Assembly: GCA_041890515.1 (NCBI GenBank)
Contig: JASDWX010000125.1
Span: forward strand, 1-38,231
Reading direction: 5' to 3'
Origin: Colwellia_A sp041890515
GTDB taxonomy: Bacteria > Pseudomonadota > Gammaproteobacteria > Enterobacterales > Alteromonadaceae
Length of the DNA stretch: 38,231 nucleotides
Positions 25,225 to 33,122 of the stretch are shown here, in pieces (position 1 is the stretch's first letter; the number at the start of each line of letters is the position of its first letter). The notes beneath the pieces were generated by a model. That model searched no databases. It saw only the letters and a program-made list of their open reading frames with translations, and had not been told where the DNA came from. The translations under genes and the position numbers were made by a program.

Positions 25225-26052
25225 TTAATTGTCACTAATTTTTTCAAAATCTTGTTGAACTATTTGATTGCGACCATTATTTTTAGCTTTATATAAGGCC
25301 TGATCTGCTACAGCGAATAAATGTTCTGCCTTTACACCTTTTTGTTGTAAATAAGTACTTATACCGCAACTAATGGTGAGTGTTAAAGCCATATTATTAT
25401 AGCTAATTCGACAAGCATCAATACTTTCTCTTAATTCTTCTGCGAGAGTTAATGCACCTTTCTGATCAGTTTCGGGTAATATTAAGCAAAATTCTTCACC
25501 ACCATAACGACAACTGATATCAGCACTTCGCCGTAAGCACCTTTTTATACAAGCAGAAACAGCCACTAAGCATTCATCACCCGCTAAATGTCCGTAATTA
25601 TCGTTTACCTTTTTAAAATAGTCGATATCTATAACGACTAAACTTAAAGGTGTTAAATTACGACGACTACGGCGAAATTCGGCCTGTATTTTTTGATCAT
25701 AAAATCGGCGGTTGTATAAACCAGTAAGTTCATCTAACGTGTTTTTTTCTTGTAACTCTTTATTAGCATCTTCAAGTTCCTGCAAGGCAATATTTAGCTC
25801 TAAAGTACGTTCTTGCACTTTACTTTCTAACGCATCAGTATCTTCAATTGGCTTATTTTCAATGCTATCTCCATCATAATTCTGAATTTTACTTTCTTGT
25901 TGAAAAATTAAGAAAACCATTAATATTGTTAATATGAAAATCAATAAAGCTAACCATGAAAACTGTAAAACTAGGTTCATCAATGCCAAAGATGCAGATA
26001 AAACGCCTACTATTAAAAGATAAGAAATTGCACGATTAAATAGCGTTATCAT
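25225..26052 (-). CDS. Membrane-anchored diguanylate cyclase (GGDEF)
   Basis: Predicted c-di-GMP synthase of 275 aa. Two hydrophobic segments (about 8-30 and 33-51) anchor it in the inner membrane with almost no periplasmic loop. A coiled coil (about 72-105) leads into the GGDEF domain (about 106-268). The active site is intact: DELTGLYNRR, VIDIDYFKKVNDNYGH, and GGEEF at 184-188. An inhibitory I-site RSAD (175-178) sits at the canonical five-residue spacing, so product inhibition is expected. The ATG overlaps the tatD stop by 4 nt (ATGA), so it is translationally coupled to tatD. No sensory domain is visible. Confidence 0.93.
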   Translation of the reverse strand: MITLFNRAISYLLIVGVLSASLALMNLVLQFSWLALLIFILTILMVFLIFQQESKIQNYDGDSIENKPIEDTDALESKVQERTLELNIALQELEDANKELQEKNTLDELTGLYNRRFYDQKIQAEFRRSRRNLTPLSLVVIDIDYFKKVNDNYGHLAGDECLVAVSACIKRCLRRSADISCRYGGEEFCLILPETDQKGALTLAEELRESIDACRISYNNMALTLTISCGISTYLQQKGVKAEHLFAVADQALYKAKNNGRNQIVQQDFEKISDN

Positions 26053-26840
26053 CGATGTTCACCTAAGTTGAAAACTTTTCGTGCATTTTCGCTACTGGCA
26101 TTAATAACATCTTGAATATTACACTGATATAACTCAGCAAGTTTTTCTATTACGTAAGGTAAATAACTTGGCTCATTACGGCTACTTTTCGGTTTAGGTC
26201 TCATAGTTCTAGGTGTTAAGTAGGGCGCATCAGTTTCAATCATTAGACGATTTAAAGGGATTGAAGGAATAAGCGCTTGTAATGACTTTCCGCGGCGTTC
26301 ATCACATACCCATCCGGTAATGCCAATATACATCCCCGCTGATAAACATTGATCTAATTCATCAGCGCTCCCCGTAAAACAATGAGAAACCATAGCAGGT
26401 ACTGACGTTATATAAGGGGAAAGTAACTGAAACCACAAAGGAAATGCATCCCGTTGATGAAGAAAAAGTGGTAACTGTAATTCTACAGCTAAAGAAATTT
26501 GTTCTGAAAACACTTTTTCTTGTTGTTTTGGTGCCGAAAAATTACGATTGAAATCTAAGCCACACTCTCCGATCGCTTTTACCGTTTTATTTTCAGCTAA
26601 TATTCTAATTTCTGCTAGATAGGTGTCACTTACATTGTCTGCATCATGAGGATGAACGCCAGCAGTTGAATAAAGATAGTCTGGATATTGAGCAGATAAC
26701 TGCAAAGCTTTTTGGCTTTCAGAAAGATTGGTTCCTGTGACCAACATAGCACTAACTCCCTTTGATTTAGCACGTACGATGAGTTCATCACGGTCTTTAT
26801 CAAAACGAGTATTCGTTAAATTTACGCCAATATCTATCAT
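26049..26840 (-). CDS. tatD: TatD-family metal-dependent deoxyribonuclease
   Basis: Soluble TIM-barrel hydrolase of 263 aa. Motifs match E. coli TatD closely: MIDIGVNLTNTRFDKDRDEL, STAGVHPHDAD with metal-ligand histidines, AIGECGLDFNRNFS with the bridging Glu, VSHCFTG, GITGWVCDERRG, and ETDAPYLTPRTMRPK carrying the final Asp. The family has 3'-5' exonuclease activity linked to DNA repair. TatD is not needed for Tat export although it sits in the tat operon. It follows tatC by 21 nt and overlaps the cyclase gene. Confidence 0.97.
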   Translation of the reverse strand: MIDIGVNLTNTRFDKDRDELIVRAKSKGVSAMLVTGTNLSESQKALQLSAQYPDYLYSTAGVHPHDADNVSDTYLAEIRILAENKTVKAIGECGLDFNRNFSAPKQQEKVFSEQISLAVELQLPLFLHQRDAFPLWFQLLSPYITSVPAMVSHCFTGSADELDQCLSAGMYIGITGWVCDERRGKSLQALIPSIPLNRLMIETDAPYLTPRTMRPKPKSSRNEPSYLPYVIEKLAELYQCNIQDVINASSENARKVFNLGEHR

Positions 26841-26861
26841 TAGCTATCCAGACTTATTAAG

Positions 26862-27605
26862 TTAAGATTCTTCTGAATCGTTTTTTTTCTGGTACATTGC
26901 GGCAATAAAAACACCTAATTCAAATAATAACAACATAGGTATCGCCAGCAAAGTTTGTGATATAATATCTGGTGGGGTTAACAACATGCCAACCACAAAA
27001 GCCCCAACCACAACATACGGTCTTTTTGCTCGTAAACTATCAGGGTCTGTAAAACCGGTCCAACAGAGTAAAATAATGATAATAGGTATTTCAAATACAA
27101 CGCCAAAAGCAAAAAATAATTTTAGAACAAAATCTAAATAACTACTAATGTCCGTAGCAATATTTACCCCTTCAGGTGCCACCGACGTAAAAAAAGCGAA
27201 TATTATTGGAAAAACCACATAATAGACAAACGCAATACCCCCATAAAACAACAAAGTACTACCAAGCATTAACGGAATAACTAAGCGCTTTTCATTTTTA
27301 TACAAACCCGGAGCGATAAACGCCCAAATTTGATAGAGAATGAAAGGCATGGCAATAAAAATAGAAATGACCATGGTCAATTTGAAAGGAGCAAAAAATG
27401 ATGACGCTACATCAGTTGCGATCATTTGCCCACCTTCTGGTAAAGTTTCCATTAAAGGCTTAGAAACGTACTCATAAATTTCATTAGCAAAATAGAATAA
27501 ACAGAAAAAGACAATCAACACACCTATTACAACATTCAATAATCGGCTGCGTAATTCGAGTAAATGATCAAATAAAGTGTAACTGCTAGCTGGAGAAGAA
27601 CTCAT
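26862..27605 (-). CDS. tatC: Twin-arginine translocase subunit TatC
   Basis: Polytopic inner-membrane protein of 247 aa with six transmembrane helices, the receptor for twin-arginine signal peptides. Characteristic features are the N-terminal SYTLFDHLLELRSRLL with the conserved Glu and Arg of the signal-peptide pocket, YQIWAFIAPGLYKNEK (the conserved F-x-x-P-G-L loop), and FGVVFEIPIIIILLCWTG with the functional Glu in helix four. It shares one base with the end of tatB, so translation is coupled. Confidence 0.98.
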   Translation of the reverse strand: MSSSPASSYTLFDHLLELRSRLLNVVIGVLIVFFCLFYFANEIYEYVSKPLMETLPEGGQMIATDVASSFFAPFKLTMVISIFIAMPFILYQIWAFIAPGLYKNEKRLVIPLMLGSTLLFYGGIAFVYYVVFPIIFAFFTSVAPEGVNIATDISSYLDFVLKLFFAFGVVFEIPIIIILLCWTGFTDPDSLRAKRPYVVVGAFVVGMLLTPPDIISQTLLAIPMLLLFELGVFIAAMYQKKNDSEES

Positions 27606-28012
27606 TAATTTTTTATTCTACTTTCAGGTGATGATGAAAGATCAGCAACTGCTTCAGCTTCATCGATAGTATCGATTGTATTGTCTAAGACTACTTTTTC
27701 AGTTTCTATCTCTTTATCCAGTTGATAAGGACGATTAACCATCTCAGCAGCTTCTTGTAAGGTTTTGAGAGACTCAGCGATTTCAGGTGACAAGTTTTTC
27801 ATATCCGCTTGTTCAGCTTTTTTTAAATTAGTATGTAACTCTTGGATACGTAACTCTTCGGTAAGCTCTGTTTTTACACTGTCACTAAATTTTCGTAAAC
27901 CACTTATCCAGCCTCGTACTGTACGAATGGCCACAGGTAAACGTTCCGGTCCTAACACGACCAAACCAATGATAGTAATCAGCAGCAGTTCCAAAAAGCC
28001 AATATCAAACAT
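27605..28012 (-). CDS. tatB: Sec-independent translocase subunit TatB
   Basis: Inner-membrane protein of 135 aa with one N-terminal helix (MFDIGFLELLLITIIGLVVL), then the conserved GPERLP hinge, an amphipathic helix (VAIRTVRGWISGLRKFSDSV) and an acidic, variable tail. FxELL and GPERLP distinguish it from TatA. With TatC it forms the substrate-binding complex. It starts 3 nt after tatA. Confidence 0.97.
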   Translation of the reverse strand: MFDIGFLELLLITIIGLVVLGPERLPVAIRTVRGWISGLRKFSDSVKTELTEELRIQELHTNLKKAEQADMKNLSPEIAESLKTLQEAAEMVNRPYQLDKEIETEKVVLDNTIDTIDEAEAVADLSSSPESRIKN

Positions 28013-28015
28013 ATG

Positions 28016-28270
28016 TTAAGCCTGATCTTTTTCTTTAATTTTGTCTTTCTCATCTGCATCTGCATCTGCATCTGCATCTGCAATTACAGATTTATCAACT
28101 AAATTTTCTGAAGTATCTTCTTCTTTCGCTGCCTTATCAGTCATTGCATTTTTAAAACCTTTTACAGCTGAACCTAAATCACCACCTAAATTACGCAATT
28201 TTTTTGTGCCAAATAATAAAATGACAATAACGGCCACAATCACTAATTGCCAAATACCCATATTTCCCAT
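28016..28270 (-). CDS. tatA: Sec-independent translocase subunit TatA
   Basis: Pore-forming subunit of the Tat system, 84 aa. One transmembrane helix (IWQLVIVAVIVILLFG) is followed by the FGTKKLRNLGGDLGSAVKGFK amphipathic-helix signature with its conserved FG hinge. The C-terminal tail is highly charged and contains five consecutive Ala-Asp dipeptides (about residues 64-73), encoded by a hexanucleotide tandem repeat. Such a tail is not conserved in the family and is dispensable in E. coli TatA. It is the first gene of the tatABCD-cyclase-hemB run and diverges from a putative outer-membrane protein gene. Confidence 0.97.
   Translation of the reverse strand: MGNMGIWQLVIVAVIVILLFGTKKLRNLGGDLGSAVKGFKNAMTDKAAKEEDTSENLVDKSVIADADADADADEKDKIKEKDQA
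28051..28082. repeat. Hexanucleotide tandem repeat (ATCTGC)5 in tatA
   Basis: Five perfect ATCTGC units plus partial flanks encode the (AD)5 stretch on the minus strand. Because the unit is 6 bp, slippage would change the number of dipeptides without shifting the frame. Confidence 0.95.
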
Positions 28271-28362
28271 AACAATTTCCTACTATTTATAATATATTCA
28301 TTATAAAGTTTTAATATAAAAAATCATCCTTTGATAGACAAAATAATGAGATAGGACAACCT

Positions 28363-29385
28363 TTGCATAAAAAAAACCTTATTCACTTGAGTTACTTCTT
28401 GTTGACCAACATAACATTTACTGCTTTTAATAGTTATGCTGCACAAGATCAAAACATGGATAGTGATAATGAGCAACAGATAGAAAAACCAATAAAACAG
28501 CATGAAAAGCATGTTAAAACGACTCCTGTGCAAGAACATTGGAGTCAAGAAGTACACGATACTATTGCTAACTCAGTTTATCAATCTGCGACTTGGTTCG
28601 ATAGTTTTTTTACAGATATTGATAGCCAACAAATAGAACCTAAAGCAACAGCAAAAATTCGTTTTGGTTGGATACCTAAAGCGCGTGATTGGGCTGAGTT
28701 TGACACTCGGTTCCGTCTTAAAGTAAAGTTACCACATTTTAAAGACAGAATGAGTTTGATACTTTCTGATGAGGATGACATGGCAGATAGCCAACTTCCA
28801 CTCGACGGAACGAGTTCTCGTCCAGACATAAATGAGGAAAGCTTTGCAGCTGCACTACGTTATGTTGTCGAAAAAAAGAATGATAGTTTAATAGATACTC
28901 GACTTGGAATTTCTGGAGGTGATATTTTTGCTAAAATACGTCAACGCCAACTATATACGTACAAAGAAAAATATGGTTTTAAAATTGAACCTTCCATTTA
29001 TTATTATCTAGATGATGGCTTAGGCGCAAAATTATTTCTTGAGTACAATTACCAATATAATGAAAAATCTCAATTTAGAGTAAATTACAGTATTCGTGGA
29101 TCTGAATCATTTAGTGGTATTCGTTGGAAACACGGCTTCTATCAATTGAATCAATTAAACTCGACAACGGCCTCAGTAGTCGGCTTCCAAGTTGAAGGGG
29201 AGCGTAATGGAACAAGTGGATTTTTCACTGATAAATATACATTGAGTTATCGCTATCGATTTAACGCTTTACAAAAATGGTTGTTTTTTGAAGTAGAACC
29301 CTTTTTGGAGTTCCCCAAAGATAAAAATTACACCACGACACCAGGTATAGCGCTACGTATAGAAGGATTTTTCAATAAGAAATAA
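28363..29385 (+). CDS. Putative outer-membrane beta-barrel protein
   Basis: A 340-aa protein I do not recognise by name. Residues 1-26 form a plausible signal peptide ending in NSYA-AQ. The start appears to be TTG at 28363, with AGGA 6 nt upstream; the only nearby ATG (28347) is immediately followed by a stop. After a Gln/Glu/Lys-rich linker (about 30-75), the rest shows alternating aromatic/polar strands typical of outer-membrane barrels: AEFDTRFRLKVKLPHF, YGFKIEPSIYYYLDDGLGAKLFLEYNYQYN, FRVNYSIRGS, YTLSYRYRF and WLFFEVEPFLEF. The protein ends GIALRIEGFFNKK, lacking a C-terminal Phe as last residue. It diverges from tatA and converges on the GAF-GGDEF-EAL gene. The ligand or role is unknown. 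Confidence 0.78.
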   Translation: MHKKNLIHLSYFLLTNITFTAFNSYAAQDQNMDSDNEQQIEKPIKQHEKHVKTTPVQEHWSQEVHDTIANSVYQSATWFDSFFTDIDSQQIEPKATAKIRFGWIPKARDWAEFDTRFRLKVKLPHFKDRMSLILSDEDDMADSQLPLDGTSSRPDINEESFAAALRYVVEKKNDSLIDTRLGISGGDIFAKIRQRQLYTYKEKYGFKIEPSIYYYLDDGLGAKLFLEYNYQYNEKSQFRVNYSIRGSESFSGIRWKHGFYQLNQLNSTTASVVGFQVEGERNGTSGFFTDKYTLSYRYRFNALQKWLFFEVEPFLEFPKDKNYTTTPGIALRIEGFFNKK

Positions 29386-29404
29386 CATTTTTTTACTGAA
29401 AAAC

Positions 29405-32038
29405 CTAAGCGCTAACTTGAGCAACGGCTTCATTTTCAATGATTATTCGAGGCATTTTTATAGGTCGACTAATATGGTAACCTTGACCAAATTCACAACC
29501 AACAGTCTGTAATTTTTTCAACATTTCTTCAGACTCTATACCTTCAGCGACGAGGTGATAACCAAAATTACTGCCTAATTCATATAACGCTTTGACGAGT
29601 GATAAATTTTTATTATTCGTATTAAGTGTACGAACAAAACTCCTGTCAAGTTTGATAAATTCAAAAGGGTAGCTATGTAAGAAATTTAATGACGACGAAC
29701 CTGCACCATAATCATCTAAGGCAAGTTTCACACCAAAGTCTTTTAATCGACGCAAGTTTTTCAGTGCTAATTCACCTTGTTGAGCAAAGGCTGATTCATT
29801 AAATTCTAGAATTAAACGATGTGGTTCAATATCAGCTTCTTGAATTTGCTTGATCAACTTATTCAGCTGGTTTACCTGATTTAAATGACGTCCAGATAAA
29901 TTAATACCAATAAAGGCATTGTAATGCTCTTTACTTTGTTGCCAATTTTTCAATTGCTCACTAACTTCTTTAATCACCCAAGCTTCGATATCTAATATCA
30001 TGCCCGTATCTTCAGCCATGTATAAAAACTCACTTGGCGTTAAAATCCCTTTAATAGGATGTTTCCAGCGTAATAAGGCTTCAAAACCAATAGTATCAGT
30101 AAGCGATAAATTTGAAATTTGTTGATAATGCAGTTCAAATTGACTTTCTTTAATGGCAACACGTAATTCTTGCTCTAAAGTCATACTTGCAATGAGCTGC
30201 TCACGCATGCTTTCATCGAAAAAGACATAACGGCCACGACCTAAGTTTTTTGCTTGGTACATAGCAGCGTCAGCATCACGCAGTATTTCATGAGAGTCTT
30301 TATAATGGCTACTACATTGTGCAATACCTATACTCGCATTAGAGTAAAGTGTATGACTACCTAAAGTAAAAGGCTTAGCTATTGCGCTTATAATCCGAGA
30401 GGCAACTTCTTCAATATCATCTTGAGACTGCAAAGAGTCAAGTAAAATAACAAACTCATCACCACCTAAGCGTGCCAATATATCATTATCTCTAACACAG
30501 TCTTGCAACCTTAGTGCTATTTCAATAAGAAATTCATCTCCGGCATGGTGCCCGAGTGTATCGTTTATCATTTTAAAGCGATCTAAATCGATAAATAATA
30601 CAGCAAACCGTTGATCAGGATGCCGCTTTAAATGTCGTAGAGAATAACTTAATCTATCTGAAAACATTGCTCTATTAGGCAGTTTAGTCAACGCATCATG
30701 ATGTGCTTCATAATAAAGTTGTGCTTCTGCTTTTCTTCTTTCATCAATTTGCATTCTCAAGTTTAAATTACTGGCCTGTAACTCTTGAGTTCGTTGATTA
30801 ACTGTTTTTTCTAATTTTTCATTATTTTCTTCAATTTCAGCTTGTGACCGTTTACGCAAAATAGCAGTTGCTACATGCTGGCTAATAAAACGTATAAGCT
30901 TTAAATCATTTTGTTGGTAAGCTTGGGAGTCTTGGTAATGTTGAATAGCTAAAATACCAAATATGTTTCCATCTTCCATTAATGGTGCGGCCAACCATGC
31001 TTGGGGCATTTTATTCTCTGGATAAGCTAACGTGAGAGGCTCTTTGGTGATCTCACCAGATTCTGATAAAGAAAGTACTTCACCTTCAGAAATCAGCATA
31101 GGAGAAGCCGCTTTTATCACGAGTTCTGTTAAACCATAACCTAACATTCTAGGGAGAGGTGAGCATATTTTTTCATCGTCATAATATGGAAAAGTGACTA
31201 TTTGTTGGTCTTTATTTTCATTGTTTTCTAAAAGGGCTATATATAAATTTTTTGCAGGTAATAGCGTATTTATTTCTTGATGAATCTCTCGGTAGAAGCA
31301 ATCAATATCTTGTGAATTGGCCGTTAGTTCTGAAATTGATAATAACGCTTTATGCATTTTTACCGCTTTTTGACGCTCTGCAATTTCAAGTTCTAACTGC
31401 ATATTGGTTTCTGTTAATTTTTGTGTTCGCTGTAAAATACTTTGCTCTAATAATTCACGGCTTCGAACACGATCAATAGCAGTTACTAAATGCAGCGCAA
31501 TAAACTCAAGTAACTGACAATCACGCGCATCGAAATAAAGTTTATCATCGTAACTTTGTAAGGCGAGGACACCAATAACCTCATGACCTCGTCTTAGGGG
31601 TACGCCCAACCAATCAACACATGAAGATCCATATAAAAAAACATCACCTGATTTCGCAAGTGCCATTCGCTCTTTGGCAGAGCAATGCATAGATTCTTCA
31701 TTTTCAAAAACCATACCTGTTAGACACTTTCGCCAGTTCACAACTTTTAAATGATCAAGTAAACGAATTTCTTCTGGATTATGACAGTGAGCAAGTTCAA
31801 GGTTTTGTTCTGAATTGATAAGGGTGATATGAAAACTATCAGTAATTAATAACGTTTTAATTACTGATTTAAGTTCAGCATAAAACGCTGCCATATCGGT
31901 AACTGTGCTTGCCAATTCAGACAACTGCAACAAACCCGACTGCATGGTTTTAACCTGACGATACTTTTTAAGTAAGGACTTTAACTTAGGAAGCTGACGT
32001 AATGCCAGAATATCTTCCTTTGCCTTTGGTTCTAACAA
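29405..32038 (-). CDS. GAF-GAF-GGDEF-EAL cyclic-di-GMP signalling protein
   Basis: Cytoplasmic protein of 877 aa with no membrane segment. GAF domain 1 spans about 35-190 and GAF domain 2 about 230-395, each followed by a coiled coil (about 193-225 and 395-440) of the QRTQELQ type. The GGDEF domain (about 440-605) is intact: HDALTKLPNRAMF, IDLDRFKMINDTLGH, GGDEF 525-529, and an I-site RDND 516-519. The EAL domain (about 618-868) keeps the expected catalytic residues: EAL 653-655 in GFEALLRW, N713, E745, D775/D776, K796, E832 and Q852. The DDFGTG loop reads DDYGAG. Both cyclase and phosphodiesterase activity are possible, and GAF ligands would set the balance. It is monocistronic beside the decayed intergenic region. 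Confidence 0.94.
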   Translation of the reverse strand: MLEPKAKEDILALRQLPKLKSLLKKYRQVKTMQSGLLQLSELASTVTDMAAFYAELKSVIKTLLITDSFHITLINSEQNLELAHCHNPEEIRLLDHLKVVNWRKCLTGMVFENEESMHCSAKERMALAKSGDVFLYGSSCVDWLGVPLRRGHEVIGVLALQSYDDKLYFDARDCQLLEFIALHLVTAIDRVRSRELLEQSILQRTQKLTETNMQLELEIAERQKAVKMHKALLSISELTANSQDIDCFYREIHQEINTLLPAKNLYIALLENNENKDQQIVTFPYYDDEKICSPLPRMLGYGLTELVIKAASPMLISEGEVLSLSESGEITKEPLTLAYPENKMPQAWLAAPLMEDGNIFGILAIQHYQDSQAYQQNDLKLIRFISQHVATAILRKRSQAEIEENNEKLEKTVNQRTQELQASNLNLRMQIDERRKAEAQLYYEAHHDALTKLPNRAMFSDRLSYSLRHLKRHPDQRFAVLFIDLDRFKMINDTLGHHAGDEFLIEIALRLQDCVRDNDILARLGGDEFVILLDSLQSQDDIEEVASRIISAIAKPFTLGSHTLYSNASIGIAQCSSHYKDSHEILRDADAAMYQAKNLGRGRYVFFDESMREQLIASMTLEQELRVAIKESQFELHYQQISNLSLTDTIGFEALLRWKHPIKGILTPSEFLYMAEDTGMILDIEAWVIKEVSEQLKNWQQSKEHYNAFIGINLSGRHLNQVNQLNKLIKQIQEADIEPHRLILEFNESAFAQQGELALKNLRRLKDFGVKLALDDYGAGSSSLNFLHSYPFEFIKLDRSFVRTLNTNNKNLSLVKALYELGSNFGYHLVAEGIESEEMLKKLQTVGCEFGQGYHISRPIKMPRIIIENEAVAQVSA

Positions 32039-32221
32039 CGTGATTCCATATCTAGTTAGTAGTATTATTTTTAAGCTGTTAGTCTACCAAATTAATATCA
32101 GTTAGCTAGTACCTTTCTCTTAATTGTTTCAACCTTTATGATATATGTATGTTTTTCATACTAAATACATTAAAAATATCTATTAAATATTATAAATTAG
32201 TGAGGATATTACTCGGTAAAA

Positions 32222-32233
32222 GCATAATTATGC
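32222..32233. repeat. 12-bp palindrome GCATAATTATGC
   Basis: A perfect self-complementary 12-mer lies upstream of the GGDEF-EAL gene (about 185 bp from its start). It could be an operator half-site pair, but no matching second copy was noticed. Confidence 0.4.
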
Positions 32234-32260
32234 ATAAAAAAGCGGTAATAATACATCGCT

Positions 32261-32296
32261 TTCCTTTTATTAAATGATAAAAATTAATAAAAGGAA
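32261..32296. repeat. Strong 13-bp inverted repeat (hairpin)
   Basis: TTCCTTTTATTAA (32261-32273) and its exact complement (32284-32296) are separated by a 10-nt loop. No T-run follows on either strand, so it is not a standard terminator. It lies about 220 bp upstream of the GGDEF-EAL gene in the decayed region. Confidence 0.65.
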
Positions 32297-32348
32297 TGAC
32301 CCACTCCATCATAAATGTTCAGGAGTGTTCCCATATTATTACGTGTAA

Positions 32349-32498
32349 TACTTATTCAGTATCAGAATATTTTTAACGCCACCCGTTACCGCCATTTGTT
32401 ATTCACATGATTGGCAGCTTAAACATTATGAAAAATCAACTGAAAAACCCGTTCCTATTCCTGAGGAAACCATTCTTCGACAGTTTAACAATAATTAA
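32349..32498 (+). pseudogene. Unidentified coding-like remnant
   Basis: One open frame of 49 codons ends at TAA 32496-32498. Its last 33 residues read like real protein: SHDWQLKHYEKSTEKP followed by VPIPEETILRQFNNN. There is no start codon and the frame is closed by TAA at 32346, so if it is coding it is only the C-terminal end of a lost gene. I do not recognise the family. It abuts, tail to tail, the TonB-receptor remnant on the other strand, suggesting both were truncated by the same rearrangement. Confidence 0.35.
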
Positions 32499-32741
32499 AC
32501 TACGTTGGTGCCTATAACACTTAAGTTCACCACTGATGAATCACCATAGCCATTATTTGCAGTTGAGCCAATGTTCATTCTGCTGCTGAAGGTTGTGTTA
32601 ATAAAATCTCTTCAACTGATTTATAACCCCTTTGTATTATAGATTCTAAAGATATAATGGGTACCTGACTTGTTGTTTAAACATCAATACAGTTTATTCG
32701 AGATCCTTTACTTCAATATATTTAATTTTTTTCTTATTCAT
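32495..32741 (-). pseudogene. TonB-dependent receptor, decayed N-terminal plug fragment
   Basis: Reading the minus strand across frames gives MNKKKIKYIEVK, then GSRINCIDV, stop, TTSQVPIISLESIIQRGYKS, VEEILLTQPSAAE, frameshift, MNIGSTANNGYGDSSVVNLS and VIGTN. This follows the TonB-dependent receptor plug pattern (IEVxGSRI, then SPVTVIxxExIxxxGYxSVEEVLxxQP, then ANNGxxGSxxVNLRGIGxN). Lesions are a one-base deletion at about 32707, a nonsense codon at 32677-32679 (TAA, one change from CAA), a frameshift at about 32578 and a stop at 32495-32497. The signal peptide and the whole barrel (usually 600-900 aa) are missing. It is clearly non-functional. Confidence 0.72.
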
Positions 32742-33082
32742 TAGCAAAAAATATGAGTAGTGATTAAGGCTACACGAATCAAAAATGCGTGTTTATCGCA
32801 CCAGTTATTTTATTTATTGAGCTCAAATTTAAATTTATCTAAGCATGTGAATCTAGCTTTTTAATAAAAGACAGTAATTTTTCTATGCCCAAAATATGCT
32901 TGATAAATTACGGAAAGTTCGTTATTTATTGTGGTGTTATTGTCGCCAATATTGCAGGTTGTCACTTTTATCTAAAATTGACTGCTTATAAAACAAAAAA
33001 TAGCTTAGAGTGCCTAATTTTATAATGGGTTATGGATTAGTATTTAAGAGTATTATTTGATGATTGTTTAAAAATCAGGCAT

Positions 33083-33108
33083 AAAAAAACCGACTTTCGT
33101 CGGTTTTT
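33083..33108 (-). terminator. Intrinsic terminator of rpoH
   Basis: Stem AAAAACCGAC (33085-33094) and its complement (33099-33108) with loop TTTC. On the minus strand the stem is followed by seven T. It lies 15-40 nt after the rpoH stop codon. Confidence 0.93.
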
Positions 33109-33122
33109 CTAAAGAGTAATAA

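Larger units (their letters stand above)
32039..33122. other. 1.1-kb region without an intact gene
   Basis: The stretch between the GGDEF-EAL gene and rpoH is AT-rich and broken by stops in all frames. It holds a 13-bp hairpin (32261-32296), a coding-like remnant on the plus strand (32349-32498), a TonB-receptor N-terminal remnant on the minus strand (32495-32741) and the rpoH terminator (33083-33108). The part from 32742 to 33080 shows only a 46-codon chance-like ORF. Its length and contents fit a former accessory gene pair largely deleted from this spot. Confidence 0.75.

Noticed and set aside
28041..28292. Plus-strand ORF with a Ser-Ala repeat opposite tatA.
   Set aside because: The repeat is the complementary reading of the tatA hexanucleotide array; tatA is unambiguous.
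32885..33025. 46-codon ORF on the plus strand with a hydrophobic middle, possible small membrane protein.
   Set aside because: There is no ribosome-binding site before the ATG and no recognisable family, and it lies in decayed AT-rich DNA downstream of rpoH. Chance is the simpler explanation.
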